The notes under the pieces are model-generated. The model searched no databases. It was not told where the DNA came from and worked only from the letters and a program-made list of their open reading frames with translations. Positions 35,380-44,332 of a stretch of 64,000 nucleotides of DNA are shown here, one piece after another; the stretch's first letter is position 1; each line of letters starts with the position of its first letter. Location: assembly GCA_030587525.1 (NCBI GenBank), contig JAUQYW010000652.1:17019-81018 (forward strand), read 5' to 3'. The translations under genes were made by a program, and so were the position numbers. The DNA comes from Candidatus Sigynarchaeota archaeon. Lineage in GTDB: Archaea; Asgardarchaeota; Lokiarchaeia; Sigynarchaeales; Sigynarchaeaceae.

Positions 35380-36645
35380 TCATTCGCCCTCCATCAATCC
35401 CAGCCACGTCGTCTCGTCGTGGATTTCCTTGGTCTTGGCCCGGTTAAGCGCAATTTTTACGCCCTGGATAACATGTTCCGTGGTAAAGTCCCTGCCTCCG
35501 AGTCCAACGATGAATCCTTGAATATACGTGGCATTCTTTGCATTATATAATGCGGTCTTGGTTTCCGCGCACAATGCACCTTCCAGACCATATGCAACGT
35601 CGCGATCAAACACGACAACCGTCTTCATATTCGCCAATGCATCACGGATGCGTTTCTTGGGGAACGGACGGAACAAGCGGACCGTGAGCACGCCTGCCTT
35701 TAAACCCTCGGCTCGCAGCGCGTCGATCGCTGTCTTAGCTTGGCTGGCGCACGACCCCATACCAACAATGGCAACTTCGGCGTCATCCAAGCGATAACTG
35801 CGCACTGCCCCGCCGTGATGGCGACCCGAGATCTTGCCGAATTGTTCCTCCACTTCTTCCATTACCGCGATGGATCCTTCGAGCGCCCGCTGCATGCGGT
35901 GCCGGAGTTCCATATATGCGGGAAAGCCCTCTCGCGGATCGGGAACAGTAACAGGGTTGACCCCGACGGGGTCGTCCATGGTCAGGGCGATCATAAGATG
36001 AGACTTGAAGGGGGGCAAGAACTTGTCGATTTTTTCTTGTTGCAAGAGCTCCACGGGCATAACCGTGTGGCTCAGTATGTAGCCATCGTAACAGACCGCG
36101 ACTGGCAAGTACACGCGCTCGTCCTCGGCAATCTTGTATGCTTCGAGGACCGTGTCGTAGATCTCTTGGTTATCCTCGCAAAAAATCTGCATCCATCCGG
36201 TATCTCGCTGGCTCACGGCATCCTGGTGATCGGTCCAGACGGACCACGGGGCACCGATTGCCCGGGTGACGATGCACATGACGATCGGCAACCGTGTCCC
36301 TGCAGCCCACGCGAGTTGCTCGTGCATGTAGAGAAGGCCATGGGACGACGTTGCCGTGAACACCCGAACGCCCGTCATGCTTGCCGAGATCAAGGAACCC
36401 ATGGCACTTTGCTCGGATTCAACCGTGATCATACGGGCCTTCAACTCGCCATCCTCGATGAATTCCGACAGTTTCTCGACCACGGGGCTTTGAGGCGTGA
36501 TCGGGTATGCCGCAACGACTTGCACCCTCGCGCTCTTGACCGCAAAGGATGCAGCATGATTTCCCGTGATGATCATGGTTTCCCCAGGCTCGCTTGCCTT
36601 GCTCATAGCTTTTACCGTTCCTTTTCCCTTGTCTTTCACGACCAT
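35380..36645 (-). CDS. porA: Pyruvate:ferredoxin oxidoreductase, alpha subunit
   Basis: The 421-residue alpha subunit shows VVAAYPITPQSP near residue 46, ITVESEQSAMGSLISASMTGVR and TATSSHGLLYMHE, the pyrimidine-binding half of the TPP site. TRAIGAPWSVWTDHQD follows, a stretch shared by pyruvate-type enzymes. The length is normal for archaeal PorA (about 390-420). Two starts (ATG 36645 and an ATG about 13 residues in) are possible. It abuts porD upstream and porB downstream. Confidence 0.93.
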   Translation of the reverse strand: MVVKDKGKGTVKAMSKASEPGETMIITGNHAASFAVKSARVQVVAAYPITPQSPVVEKLSEFIEDGELKARMITVESEQSAMGSLISASMTGVRVFTATSSHGLLYMHEQLAWAAGTRLPIVMCIVTRAIGAPWSVWTDHQDAVSQRDTGWMQIFCEDNQEIYDTVLEAYKIAEDERVYLPVAVCYDGYILSHTVMPVELLQQEKIDKFLPPFKSHLMIALTMDDPVGVNPVTVPDPREGFPAYMELRHRMQRALEGSIAVMEEVEEQFGKISGRHHGGAVRSYRLDDAEVAIVGMGSCASQAKTAIDALRAEGLKAGVLTVRLFRPFPKKRIRDALANMKTVVVFDRDVAYGLEGALCAETKTALYNAKNATYIQGFIVGLGGRDFTTEHVIQGVKIALNRAKTKEIHDETTWLGLMEGE

Positions 36646-36646
36646 G

Positions 36647-36934
36647 TTATTCCTCCTCCATCTTGATTGCTTTTTGAGGGCATTCCACCACGCAAATGCC
36701 GCAACCCTTGCAGTACTCGAGGTTGATGCGAGGCGGACGTGTCCGGGTGATTATAGCTTCGGGGCAATACATCCAGCACGAGTGGCACCGGGCTTTCGGA
36801 TTTTTCATCAAGACGCATTTTTTCTCGTCTAAAACAGGCTTGAACGTGCGCCATGTTCCGGTTTTACCACCCTCGCCCTCAGCAGGATGCTGCACCGCGG
36901 CGATGGTCGATTTTGGATCTCGTGAATTCACCAT
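36647..36934 (-). CDS. porD: Pyruvate:ferredoxin oxidoreductase, delta (ferredoxin-like) subunit
   Basis: The 95-residue protein carries two [4Fe-4S] sites. The second is complete (CKGCGICVVECP). The first reads CHSCWMYCP, one Cys short of the usual C-x2-C-x2-C-x3-CP; a further Cys lies nine residues before it (KKCVLMKNPKARC) and may complete the cluster through a longer loop. The delta subunit passes electrons from the alpha/beta core to free ferredoxin. The gene lies 23 bases after porG and one base before porA. Confidence 0.9.
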   Translation of the reverse strand: MVNSRDPKSTIAAVQHPAEGEGGKTGTWRTFKPVLDEKKCVLMKNPKARCHSCWMYCPEAIITRTRPPRINLEYCKGCGICVVECPQKAIKMEEE

Positions 36935-36957
36935 TGTACATGATCATCTCTATAGTA

Positions 36958-37548
36958 TTAGTTTACAACGAGTTTTTCGTAGGCGAGCCGGGCACCCTCA
37001 GCATTCATGTCGGCGATGGCCTGGTTGGAAAAGTTCTCCTTGATCGCGAGTAGCATGGTATCGAGCGGGATATCCTTGAACATCTTGGAAAGAGCACCGA
37101 GTACGGGCGTGTTGAACACGGGCATGTCTCCACCAACAAATAAATTGGTATCCAGGCAGATTTTCACGATGTCAACGACACCAAGCTGGATATCTTGCGG
37201 GATTGCATATTCCTTCCGTAAATACTCCGCGGATTCGTTGGAATTGACAAGCAAAATTCCTTCCTTTTTCAACGTGCTGACCGGATTAGCTGTTTTCAAG
37301 ATGGAAGGGTCCATGATGACGATGATATCTGGATTGGAGATTTTCGCACGATCGTAGATTTCGTGGCTCGAGATTCGGGCATAGGCACTGACCGGGGCAC
37401 CACGTCGCTCTGGTCCGAAAACAGGAAAGGCCATGACGTACGGGAATTTGCCGGTCTTGTATGCTGCCTTGGCAAGCAACGTCGCCGCTGTTACGGCGCC
37501 TTGGCCTCCACGACCGTGAAACGCTATCGACACAAGAGAATTAACCAT
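36958..37548 (-). CDS. porG: Pyruvate:ferredoxin oxidoreductase, gamma subunit
   Basis: This 196-residue subunit begins with the standard FHGRGGQGAVTAATLLAKAA motif and continues with AFPVFGPERRGAPVSAYARIS, both strongly kept in PorG. It is the first gene of the G-D-A-B operon, the usual archaeal order. The 267-base gap upstream holds A/T-rich stretches for the promoter, but I cannot pick one TATA box with certainty. Confidence 0.93.
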   Translation of the reverse strand: MVNSLVSIAFHGRGGQGAVTAATLLAKAAYKTGKFPYVMAFPVFGPERRGAPVSAYARISSHEIYDRAKISNPDIIVIMDPSILKTANPVSTLKKEGILLVNSNESAEYLRKEYAIPQDIQLGVVDIVKICLDTNLFVGGDMPVFNTPVLGALSKMFKDIPLDTMLLAIKENFSNQAIADMNAEGARLAYEKLVVN

Positions 37549-37783
37549 TTCGTTCCACTAGCGCATTTCTTAGGTTACAAGTGCCAAGGGAAATTTTTGA
37601 ATGTTGACATTCATAAACATAAAGCATTCACAATCTTTGCACGGATCCTCTAAATTCATCAACATTGCGAGTGATCGATAAGCGCGTGCATTGTGCAAGT
37701 CAAGGCCAGCTGAAAAATTTCCCCATTCGGAGCCTGGACCGATGCAATTGGATTATATCGATTGGCTTTGTGGATCAATTAGA

Positions 37784-37790
37784 TTTTTAT
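37784..37790 (+). promoter_or_regulatory. TATA-like element of RNA methyltransferase gene
   Basis: GATTTTTATCG is centred about 29 bases before the ATG at 37816, so the transcript would have almost no leader. Confidence 0.35.
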
Positions 37791-37815
37791 CGGGCAATCC
37801 CCGATTTCACCCGCG

Positions 37816-39276
37816 ATGGATGCGAGCAATACGAACCGATCAGAAAAACAACCCTCGTCGTTCTTCCCAAGCATGCGATTTTTGCACGTCGTGGCCAGCG
37901 CTTGCAAGATGATACTGACAGACGGCATATCTCGGGACGAGTTCATGATACAATATTTGAAAGAAGAAAAAAATAAACGATATCGGCAGAAAGTTTATAG
38001 ATATATCCAGTCTATCATCAAATACAAAAGCTTGCTCAATTATATCATGCTCAGCGCTAGAGCTGGCAGGAAAGATGCTTTTCACAAGGAGGACGAAGAC
38101 TATTTCATGCGTATTGCCATCATTTTCCACGTCTTCGAGGAAAAAATAGAAAAAAAAGTATATGCACCGTTCAGCGTCGAAGAAAAAGAGAAAGCACTAT
38201 CCTTATTGAAGATTGTTCTCCCGGGATTAAATCCCGATGATGTGGCATTCATCAACAGGCTGCTCGAGCTCGATGTTGCAAGCCGCATGCGCGGAAAGGC
38301 ATTCACCGAGCGCTGCTCGATATTGTATTCCCACCCGTCGTTTTTCATTGAAATACTACGCCCATTGATTCCGGAGGCCAGGATCGAAGCGATGTTGGAG
38401 GCACACCAGGCCAGCGAGAATTTTTTCCTCGTCAGCCGGGACGCGAGTTCTTCCAAGCGCATCAAGGAGCTGCTGGTGACCAAAGGACTCACGTTTCAAC
38501 CTGCCCGGATATTGCCCAACGTCTTGATCGCGCAGAATATACCGGGCCGGAAGCAGGATATCCTTGATCACGTGCTGAAACACGAGAAGACGACTATCTT
38601 GCAAGATTTCGGCAGTGCCGTCGTCGTCGAAGCCATGGGGGTCCGTGATGGTGACGTGATAATCGATGCTTGCGCGGCCCCGTTCCAGAAATCCATCGCC
38701 ATGGCGTGGAAATGCAGATGCTCCGGCCGCGTTATCGCTTTGGATGTGCACCCGGGAAGAACGAGCCAGAATCTACAAAGGCTTGGCAAACGCGATGCGC
38801 ACGGGATCCATCCTATCATCGCGGATGCATCGAGCATCCACATGCTCTACCGAGGACCCGTCCCGGACAAGATCTTGATCGATGCACCATGCTCAGGCTC
38901 AGGGTCCTTAATTACATTCCCGGAGCTCAAAGATCGCCAGACGGCATCAGGTGTGGAATCGTTTGCAAAATTACAGCGTGGAATCGTATCATCCGTGCTG
39001 CAATTGTGCCAAATACAACATTGGAATAACACGGAAATCATTTACAGCACTTGTTCATATTATCCCGAGGAAGGAGAAGAGATCATCACGAATTTTGCGG
39101 ATCAGATCGATTTGCTCGATTTACACGATCCCGTGGCTCGCGGGGCATCCTTATGGCAGCTGGAACGGGGTTGGAAAGGTTACCCGTGCGCGAAATATGT
39201 GATCCGGACCTTTCCGGACATGGATCAAGGGAGCAAGGCCTTCTTCATCGCGAAATTCAAGGCGCGGGCGAAATAG
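37816..39276 (+). CDS. NOL1/NOP2/Sun-family RNA 5-methylcytosine methyltransferase
   Basis: The product (486 aa) ends in the RsmB/NSUN catalytic domain: VIIDACAAPFQKSI (motif I), VIALDVHPGR, LIDAPCSGSGSL with C359 (motif IV) and YSTCSYYPEEGE with C413 (motif VI). These two Cys form and release the covalent RNA adduct. Residues 50-230 are helical, as in the NusB-like or PUA-linked N-termini of the family. Motif I is a little unusual: DACAAPFQK, where most members have D-x-C-A-A-P-G-x-K. The target could be tRNA or rRNA; the sequence does not decide. Start ATG 37816 fits the nearby TATA-like box; ATG 37876 (after about 20 residues) is an alternative. Confidence 0.88.
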   Translation: MDASNTNRSEKQPSSFFPSMRFLHVVASACKMILTDGISRDEFMIQYLKEEKNKRYRQKVYRYIQSIIKYKSLLNYIMLSARAGRKDAFHKEDEDYFMRIAIIFHVFEEKIEKKVYAPFSVEEKEKALSLLKIVLPGLNPDDVAFINRLLELDVASRMRGKAFTERCSILYSHPSFFIEILRPLIPEARIEAMLEAHQASENFFLVSRDASSSKRIKELLVTKGLTFQPARILPNVLIAQNIPGRKQDILDHVLKHEKTTILQDFGSAVVVEAMGVRDGDVIIDACAAPFQKSIAMAWKCRCSGRVIALDVHPGRTSQNLQRLGKRDAHGIHPIIADASSIHMLYRGPVPDKILIDAPCSGSGSLITFPELKDRQTASGVESFAKLQRGIVSSVLQLCQIQHWNNTEIIYSTCSYYPEEGEEIITNFADQIDLLDLHDPVARGASLWQLERGWKGYPCAKYVIRTFPDMDQGSKAFFIAKFKARAK

Positions 39277-39283
39277 CCGCGGA

Positions 39284-40336
39284 TCACTGCAGCATATACT
39301 TGAACCACGCGATCGTGTACCGCAACCCATCGCGAAGCGACGTCCGGGGCTGCCAGTCCAGGATCTTCTTAGCTTTATCAAGGACGGGACACCTTCGGAC
39401 TGGATCATCCTTAGGAAGCGCAAAATATTTGATTGCGGATTTCGAGCTTGTCATCTCGATAACGAGCTTAGCAAGCTCCTCGACCGTGTTCTCCTGGTTG
39501 TTCCCTATGTTGATAACCTCCCCCCGTGCGGCAGTGATTCCCGGATATGCAAGGCGAAGCAATCCCTCGATCTCGTCGCTCACGAACGTGAAACTGCGGG
39601 TCTGCTTCCCCTCGCCAAACACGGATATCGGCTCGTTGTTTAATGCTTGCTCGATGAAGTTGGGAACGACCCTGCCGAACAACGGCCCACCTCGGATGCG
39701 AGGGCCGTACGTGTTGAAGATGCGTGCGATCCGAATGGGAATATCGTATTCCAGCTCGTATGCCTTGACATACGCCTCGCCGGCACGCTTCGACTCGTCG
39801 TAACAACTACGCGGGCCAACGGAATTGACGTGGCCCCAGTAGGTTTCCGGCGTTGGCACGTGGCTTGGATCCGGATTGCCATAGACCTCGCTCGTGGATG
39901 TATAGAAAAACTGGGCATCGTACATACGCGCGACTTCCAACGCATTCATGGTGCCGAGCGTGTTGCTTTTCAATATCTGGATTGGATGATGTTCGAACTC
40001 GAAGGGTGATGCTCGGCTTGCCAGGTGCATGACAATTTCGACGTTTTCTTCAGGATTGAACGGGACGGAGATGTCGTGAAAATGAAACTCGAAATTATCC
40101 TTGTCCATGAGCGTTTCGATGTTTTCCTTTTTCCCCGACGCGAAATTATCGTAGCAAATCACTTTTTTTGCACCTTGAGCAATGAGAACCTGGCAGATGT
40201 AACTTCCCAGGAATCCCGCACCGCCCGTGATCAAGATTTTCATATTCTTGTAGGTTATTTTACTCCGTTCAAGGTTCTTTCGTATGTCGTTGATGATTGC
40301 TTCGATAACCTCGTCAGCAGAATTGAATCCGTCCAT
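39284..40336 (-). CDS. Extended SDR NAD-sugar epimerase/decarboxylase, UDP-glucuronate decarboxylase-like
   Basis: The product (350 aa) has the Rossmann motif GGAGFLGS near residue 38, STSEVYG, the catalytic Y-D-E-S-K (Y-x3-K), ARIFNTYGPR and RSFTFVSDE. This whole set, and especially NTYGPRI and GKQTRSF, is shared with UDP-xylose synthase (UXS), which turns UDP-glucuronate to UDP-xylose, and with GDP/dTDP-sugar dehydratases. The first 31 residues are an acidic helical extension; a second ATG at 40243 would give the bare enzyme. It converges on the RNA methyltransferase gene with 7 bases between. A surface-glycan role is likely. Confidence 0.85.
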   Translation of the reverse strand: MDGFNSADEVIEAIINDIRKNLERSKITYKNMKILITGGAGFLGSYICQVLIAQGAKKVICYDNFASGKKENIETLMDKDNFEFHFHDISVPFNPEENVEIVMHLASRASPFEFEHHPIQILKSNTLGTMNALEVARMYDAQFFYTSTSEVYGNPDPSHVPTPETYWGHVNSVGPRSCYDESKRAGEAYVKAYELEYDIPIRIARIFNTYGPRIRGGPLFGRVVPNFIEQALNNEPISVFGEGKQTRSFTFVSDEIEGLLRLAYPGITAARGEVINIGNNQENTVEELAKLVIEMTSSKSAIKYFALPKDDPVRRCPVLDKAKKILDWQPRTSLRDGLRYTIAWFKYMLQ

Positions 40337-40479
40337 GCTTCACACGCATTGCACGTTCAATTAAAAGATGATCAAGGAAAAATGCGTGGCGTACTTAAAC
40401 TTTTTACTTCAAACCGCGCGAGGAACGGGGGGACAACTACCAATCACGATTAGATTATAGGTATCGTCCGAACTGCATA

Positions 40480-42489
40480 TCATCGCATTGGAATATCTGC
40501 ATACTGCTTCGAGATCGAGGGAAAATACTGGAGCTTGAAATGCGGAAAGTACAACGAATGTGCATATTCAACCTGGAACGATGGTGCCGTTGAAATTTCG
40601 TGATATCGCATTCGGACTGCCATATCATTGGCTAAATCTCGCATATTGATGTTTTTCAAGCAGATTTGGGCGCCTAGCCCTGCAGCGTTGCCGATCTGGA
40701 AGATGTTGGCCGGGGGAACCTCCGGAAACAGACCGATGAACGCCGCATTTTCCTTGTTGATATAACTACCAAAGGCGCCGGCAAGCACCACTTGCTCGAT
40801 ATCCGCCGGCTTTTTTTGCTCTTTCTCCAGCAGTAAAAGCGCCCCGACGAGAAACGCGCCTTTTGCAAGCTGGAGCTGGCGGATGTCCTCTTGCGAAATG
40901 GTAATGGTTTCCGCATCCGCGGGTATCTTGCCATCGAATCCCTGGACATTATGCGCGTCTTTCGACGGATCAAACAAGATGTAATTATACTCATCCCCCT
41001 TCTTCACAAACCGGGAATTGCGCGAAACGATCTCGGAGCGCGTGTTGAACCGCCCGCTCCGGGTGATGGCACGGGACCGCAAGAGCTCGGCAGCAATGTC
41101 GATCAATCCCGAGCCGCAGATGCCGATGGGCGTGGTGTTGCCGATGACTTGAAGCCTTGGCTCGAGCGTGACGGGGTCAATATTCACAGCTTCGATGGCG
41201 CCATCGGCGGCCCTCATGCCAAATGAAATTTGCGCTCCTTCCAGCGCGGACCCAGCCGCGCAAGAGCCCGTGATCAAGCCATTCCTGTTGCCAAGCACCA
41301 GCTCGCCATTCGTGCCTATATCGATGAGTAACGTGTATTTCTCGTATTGATCGATCCGCGATGCGACAACGCAACCGACCGTATCCGTGCCCACGAATCC
41401 CGCGATCACGGGCGGGGTGTAAACAATGGCATTTGGATTGCATCTAAGTCCTAATATTCGCGCCCGGACGTTGGCAGGTGCCTTGAAGACTGGCGCGAAC
41501 GGCGAAACCGCGAGGTATTTCGTCGGCAATCCAAAAAACAAGTGGTGCATGGCCGTGTTGCCCACCACGACAACGTCTTTCACGTCGGATGTCGGTATAC
41601 CTCCTTTCTTGCACGTGTCGGCGATGATGTCGTTGACCGCACCGGTCACGAGTGACTGGGCTTTCGCTGCACCATCGTTGCGGGCGACGTACGTGATGCG
41701 GGATATGACATCCTCGCCAATCGCGACTTGCGGGTTGAGAAGGGCCGATATGGCAACAAGTTCCCCGGAGATCAGGTTGATCAAGTAGCCTACAATCGTC
41801 GTCGTGCCGATGTCGACGGCAAGGCCAAAGATGTCCTTGGTCTTGTCTCCCGCCGCGACGTCAAACAAGCACGGGGTGTCGTTGGCCTTGAATCGCCGGA
41901 AAAACGCCGTCATTGTCCCGTCGCCCGAGCGAAGGGCATCCGGAAGTACCTTCGCTAGATCGTAGATGGTGTCATCGACACTCGCGTGGAGCCCGCAGCT
42001 GGGATCCTCGCCGAGCGCGGCAAGTAAACGATTGAGGTCCGCGACCGGCGTTGCGAGGGATGCTTTTTGTACCACTAAGGTTTTTGCATTGATGGCCGGG
42101 TTAATCTGACCCTCGATCTTGATGCCGAGGTGGGAAATGTCGCTGTCCACGAGAATCCGGTTCCCTTTCGGGAGGAGTGTATCGGTAAGATAGACGCGGC
42201 TATCACCTTGCACGAGGGCTTGGCATGCCAACCGGAATCCGTCCGCGATTGCTTGCTTGCCGAGTTTTTTTATCTCCCGATCACTTGGCGGGGATAATTT
42301 CACTTCCGTGTCGATGACCTTGATCTTGCATTTGCCACATGTCCCCGTGCCGCCGCAAAAAGCTCCGATCGGGAAATTCAAAGCAACCAACGCATCGTAA
42401 ACCGTCTTGCCCTTTGATATATTGACGCGTTTTGACACGGGCTCGAGAATGACGACACATCGACCAGTAAGGGGGTCTTTTTCCGCCAT
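40480..42489 (-). CDS. RACo-like corrinoid-protein reductive activase (2Fe-2S ferredoxin + ASKHA ATPase)
   Basis: The product (669 aa from ATG 42489) starts with a plant-type [2Fe-2S] domain (CGGTGTCGKC, then a fourth Cys in RLACQALV). A linker and an ASKHA ATPase domain follow: AVDIGTTTIVGYL, VVVGNTAMHHLFF, LLIDIGTNGELVLG and a late VVLAGAFGS. This is the RACo/DUF4445 arrangement, in which ATP use drives electron transfer to re-reduce inactive Co(II) corrinoid proteins. An upstream TTG/ATG at 42615 in the same frame would add 42 residues unlike the family, so I prefer ATG 42489. No corrinoid methyltransferase is present nearby, so the partner is elsewhere. Confidence 0.85.
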   Translation of the reverse strand: MAEKDPLTGRCVVILEPVSKRVNISKGKTVYDALVALNFPIGAFCGGTGTCGKCKIKVIDTEVKLSPPSDREIKKLGKQAIADGFRLACQALVQGDSRVYLTDTLLPKGNRILVDSDISHLGIKIEGQINPAINAKTLVVQKASLATPVADLNRLLAALGEDPSCGLHASVDDTIYDLAKVLPDALRSGDGTMTAFFRRFKANDTPCLFDVAAGDKTKDIFGLAVDIGTTTIVGYLINLISGELVAISALLNPQVAIGEDVISRITYVARNDGAAKAQSLVTGAVNDIIADTCKKGGIPTSDVKDVVVVGNTAMHHLFFGLPTKYLAVSPFAPVFKAPANVRARILGLRCNPNAIVYTPPVIAGFVGTDTVGCVVASRIDQYEKYTLLIDIGTNGELVLGNRNGLITGSCAAGSALEGAQISFGMRAADGAIEAVNIDPVTLEPRLQVIGNTTPIGICGSGLIDIAAELLRSRAITRSGRFNTRSEIVSRNSRFVKKGDEYNYILFDPSKDAHNVQGFDGKIPADAETITISQEDIRQLQLAKGAFLVGALLLLEKEQKKPADIEQVVLAGAFGSYINKENAAFIGLFPEVPPANIFQIGNAAGLGAQICLKNINMRDLANDMAVRMRYHEISTAPSFQVEYAHSLYFPHFKLQYFPSISKQYADIPMR

Positions 42490-42704
42490 TATTGTCCAAT
42501 TCAATATGCATTGGCTTAATGAAAAGATTTCCCGTTGATGAGAAAATGGCTTGTTAAGATCCATCCAAATATAACCGCGGAGTGAAGCTGATATAATAGA
42601 AAGCAACCGAGGCAAAGGCGATCAAGCTATCATATTAACCATGCACATTGCTCGACGATAGCAAGGATTCATACCAATCAAAATCACTGGTTGTGGAAAC
42701 AAAC

Positions 42705-44306
42705 ATGGGAAAAACTTCAATCGAAATTTTTGGTGGAATTAACACCATTGGCGGAAACAAGATTTGTGTCAAAGCAAGCAATGATACTGCGATCTTGCTG
42801 GATTTTGGCATGGACTTTGGCGTGAGCAAAGCTTTCACGGACTCTTTCTTGAAACTAAGGGATAAAGAGTACATCATCGACGGTTTATCCATCGACATGT
42901 TACCAATGCCCACGGGTATCTTGGTAAATCTATATCGACAAGATCTCATGCTCCATTCTCAAGATGACTTGAAAGATGCATTCAATATCACGTATACTTA
43001 TAATGCAGTGCCATTAATCACGGAGGTCGCCCTCTCTCACGTGCATACAGATCATATGGGATTGATTCGGTATCTAAATTCAAAGATCAAGCTCGTTCTT
43101 GGAACAACGTCGTACGCGCTTCTCGAGCATTTTAATGCCATCGCAAAGGAAAATTCGTCATTCCGAGGCGTGAATGAATGCAAGCTTGTGTATAAAACCG
43201 ACAAGGGTAAAACCGTTTATGATGATAAAGCTGAAAATAAAGAACGACCATACGAAGCTCTCGCAGACGGACAAATAACCAAAGTAGCGAATGGGGGAAT
43301 GGATCTATGCTTTTACGAGACTGATCATTCCATACCAGGCGCTGGTGGTTTCTTACTATTGGACAACGCGTCAAAAAAGAAGATTGTGTACACGGGGGAT
43401 ATCAGGATGCACGGACCTCTCGCAGCAAAAGCCCAAGCATTCATCGATGCTGCGAGAGAATTCAAACCTGACGTGCTCATCATCGAAGGCACGAGGCTCG
43501 GTCGGGATGCGGATGACATCAATTTGCCAGATGAATTGTCCGTCAAGAACGAGATCATCGGGATCTTGAAAAAAATTAAGAGCTCGGGTCAAAAATCCTT
43601 GATATTCTTTGAATGCTCGGGAAGGGACGTCTGGCGTTTCCAAACCTTCTATGAAGCTGCGAAAGCCGTGGACCGCAAGCTTGTCATCGATGCCGATATC
43701 TATCTATTGATCGAGGCTTGCCAAAAAGCAGGTATCCCAGGATTATCATCTATCGATCTAAAAAACGTCTATATCTACTTGTACAAGGCAAATACCGGCA
43801 TGTATCAACCTAAAGACTATTCAAAATGCATAGAAATGGCAGAAGCGCTCACAGATCCGATAACAAGCGCGGATGATCCGAAATACAAACGATTCAATTT
43901 CAAGTTGCGGAATTTCTTGAAGGCCGAGGATATCCGAGCCCATCCGGAGCTATATGTGATGTACCTGTCGTTTTTTTCCTTGAACGAGCTGCCTGACCTC
44001 CGTCCTCCAAAAGACTCCCATTATATCAAGTCTATGAGCGAACCGTTCGACGACGAGGCGATTATTGACGATAGAAAGCGATCGAATTGGCTGGAGAAAT
44101 TCGGGATCCCCGAACCGAATTGCCACCAGGTGCATTGCTCGGGTCACGCCGATCCAGACACGCTTAAAAAAATAATTATAAGCATTGCCCCGAAGGTCGT
44201 CATCCCTGTCCACACGCTGCATCCCGAGATGTTCCAAACCATGGGACTGCCGGCGACGATCAAGGTAAAATTGCTCAAAACAGGGGAAAAATTCGAGATC
44301 CCATGA
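42705..44306 (+). CDS. Metallo-beta-lactamase/beta-CASP hydrolase, RNase J-like
   Basis: The product (533 aa from ATG 42705) has the metal site HVHTDH (H112, H114, D116, H117), DHSIPGAGG, YTGDIRMHG, and the beta-CASP motifs IEGTRLGR, CSGHADPD and PVHTLHPEMF near the end. This is the layout of archaeal RNase J and of related small MBL proteins that act on RNA or nucleotides. The opening GGINTIGGNKICV is also typical. A TTG at 42648 would add 19 residues. The gene converges on the PIN gene with 26 bases between, so shared function is possible but not shown. Processing or degrading RNA is the expected reaction. Confidence 0.82.
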   Translation: MGKTSIEIFGGINTIGGNKICVKASNDTAILLDFGMDFGVSKAFTDSFLKLRDKEYIIDGLSIDMLPMPTGILVNLYRQDLMLHSQDDLKDAFNITYTYNAVPLITEVALSHVHTDHMGLIRYLNSKIKLVLGTTSYALLEHFNAIAKENSSFRGVNECKLVYKTDKGKTVYDDKAENKERPYEALADGQITKVANGGMDLCFYETDHSIPGAGGFLLLDNASKKKIVYTGDIRMHGPLAAKAQAFIDAAREFKPDVLIIEGTRLGRDADDINLPDELSVKNEIIGILKKIKSSGQKSLIFFECSGRDVWRFQTFYEAAKAVDRKLVIDADIYLLIEACQKAGIPGLSSIDLKNVYIYLYKANTGMYQPKDYSKCIEMAEALTDPITSADDPKYKRFNFKLRNFLKAEDIRAHPELYVMYLSFFSLNELPDLRPPKDSHYIKSMSEPFDDEAIIDDRKRSNWLEKFGIPEPNCHQVHCSGHADPDTLKKIIISIAPKVVIPVHTLHPEMFQTMGLPATIKVKLLKTGEKFEIP

Positions 44307-44332
44307 AATATCTTCCCTTTAAAATGTTTTTT

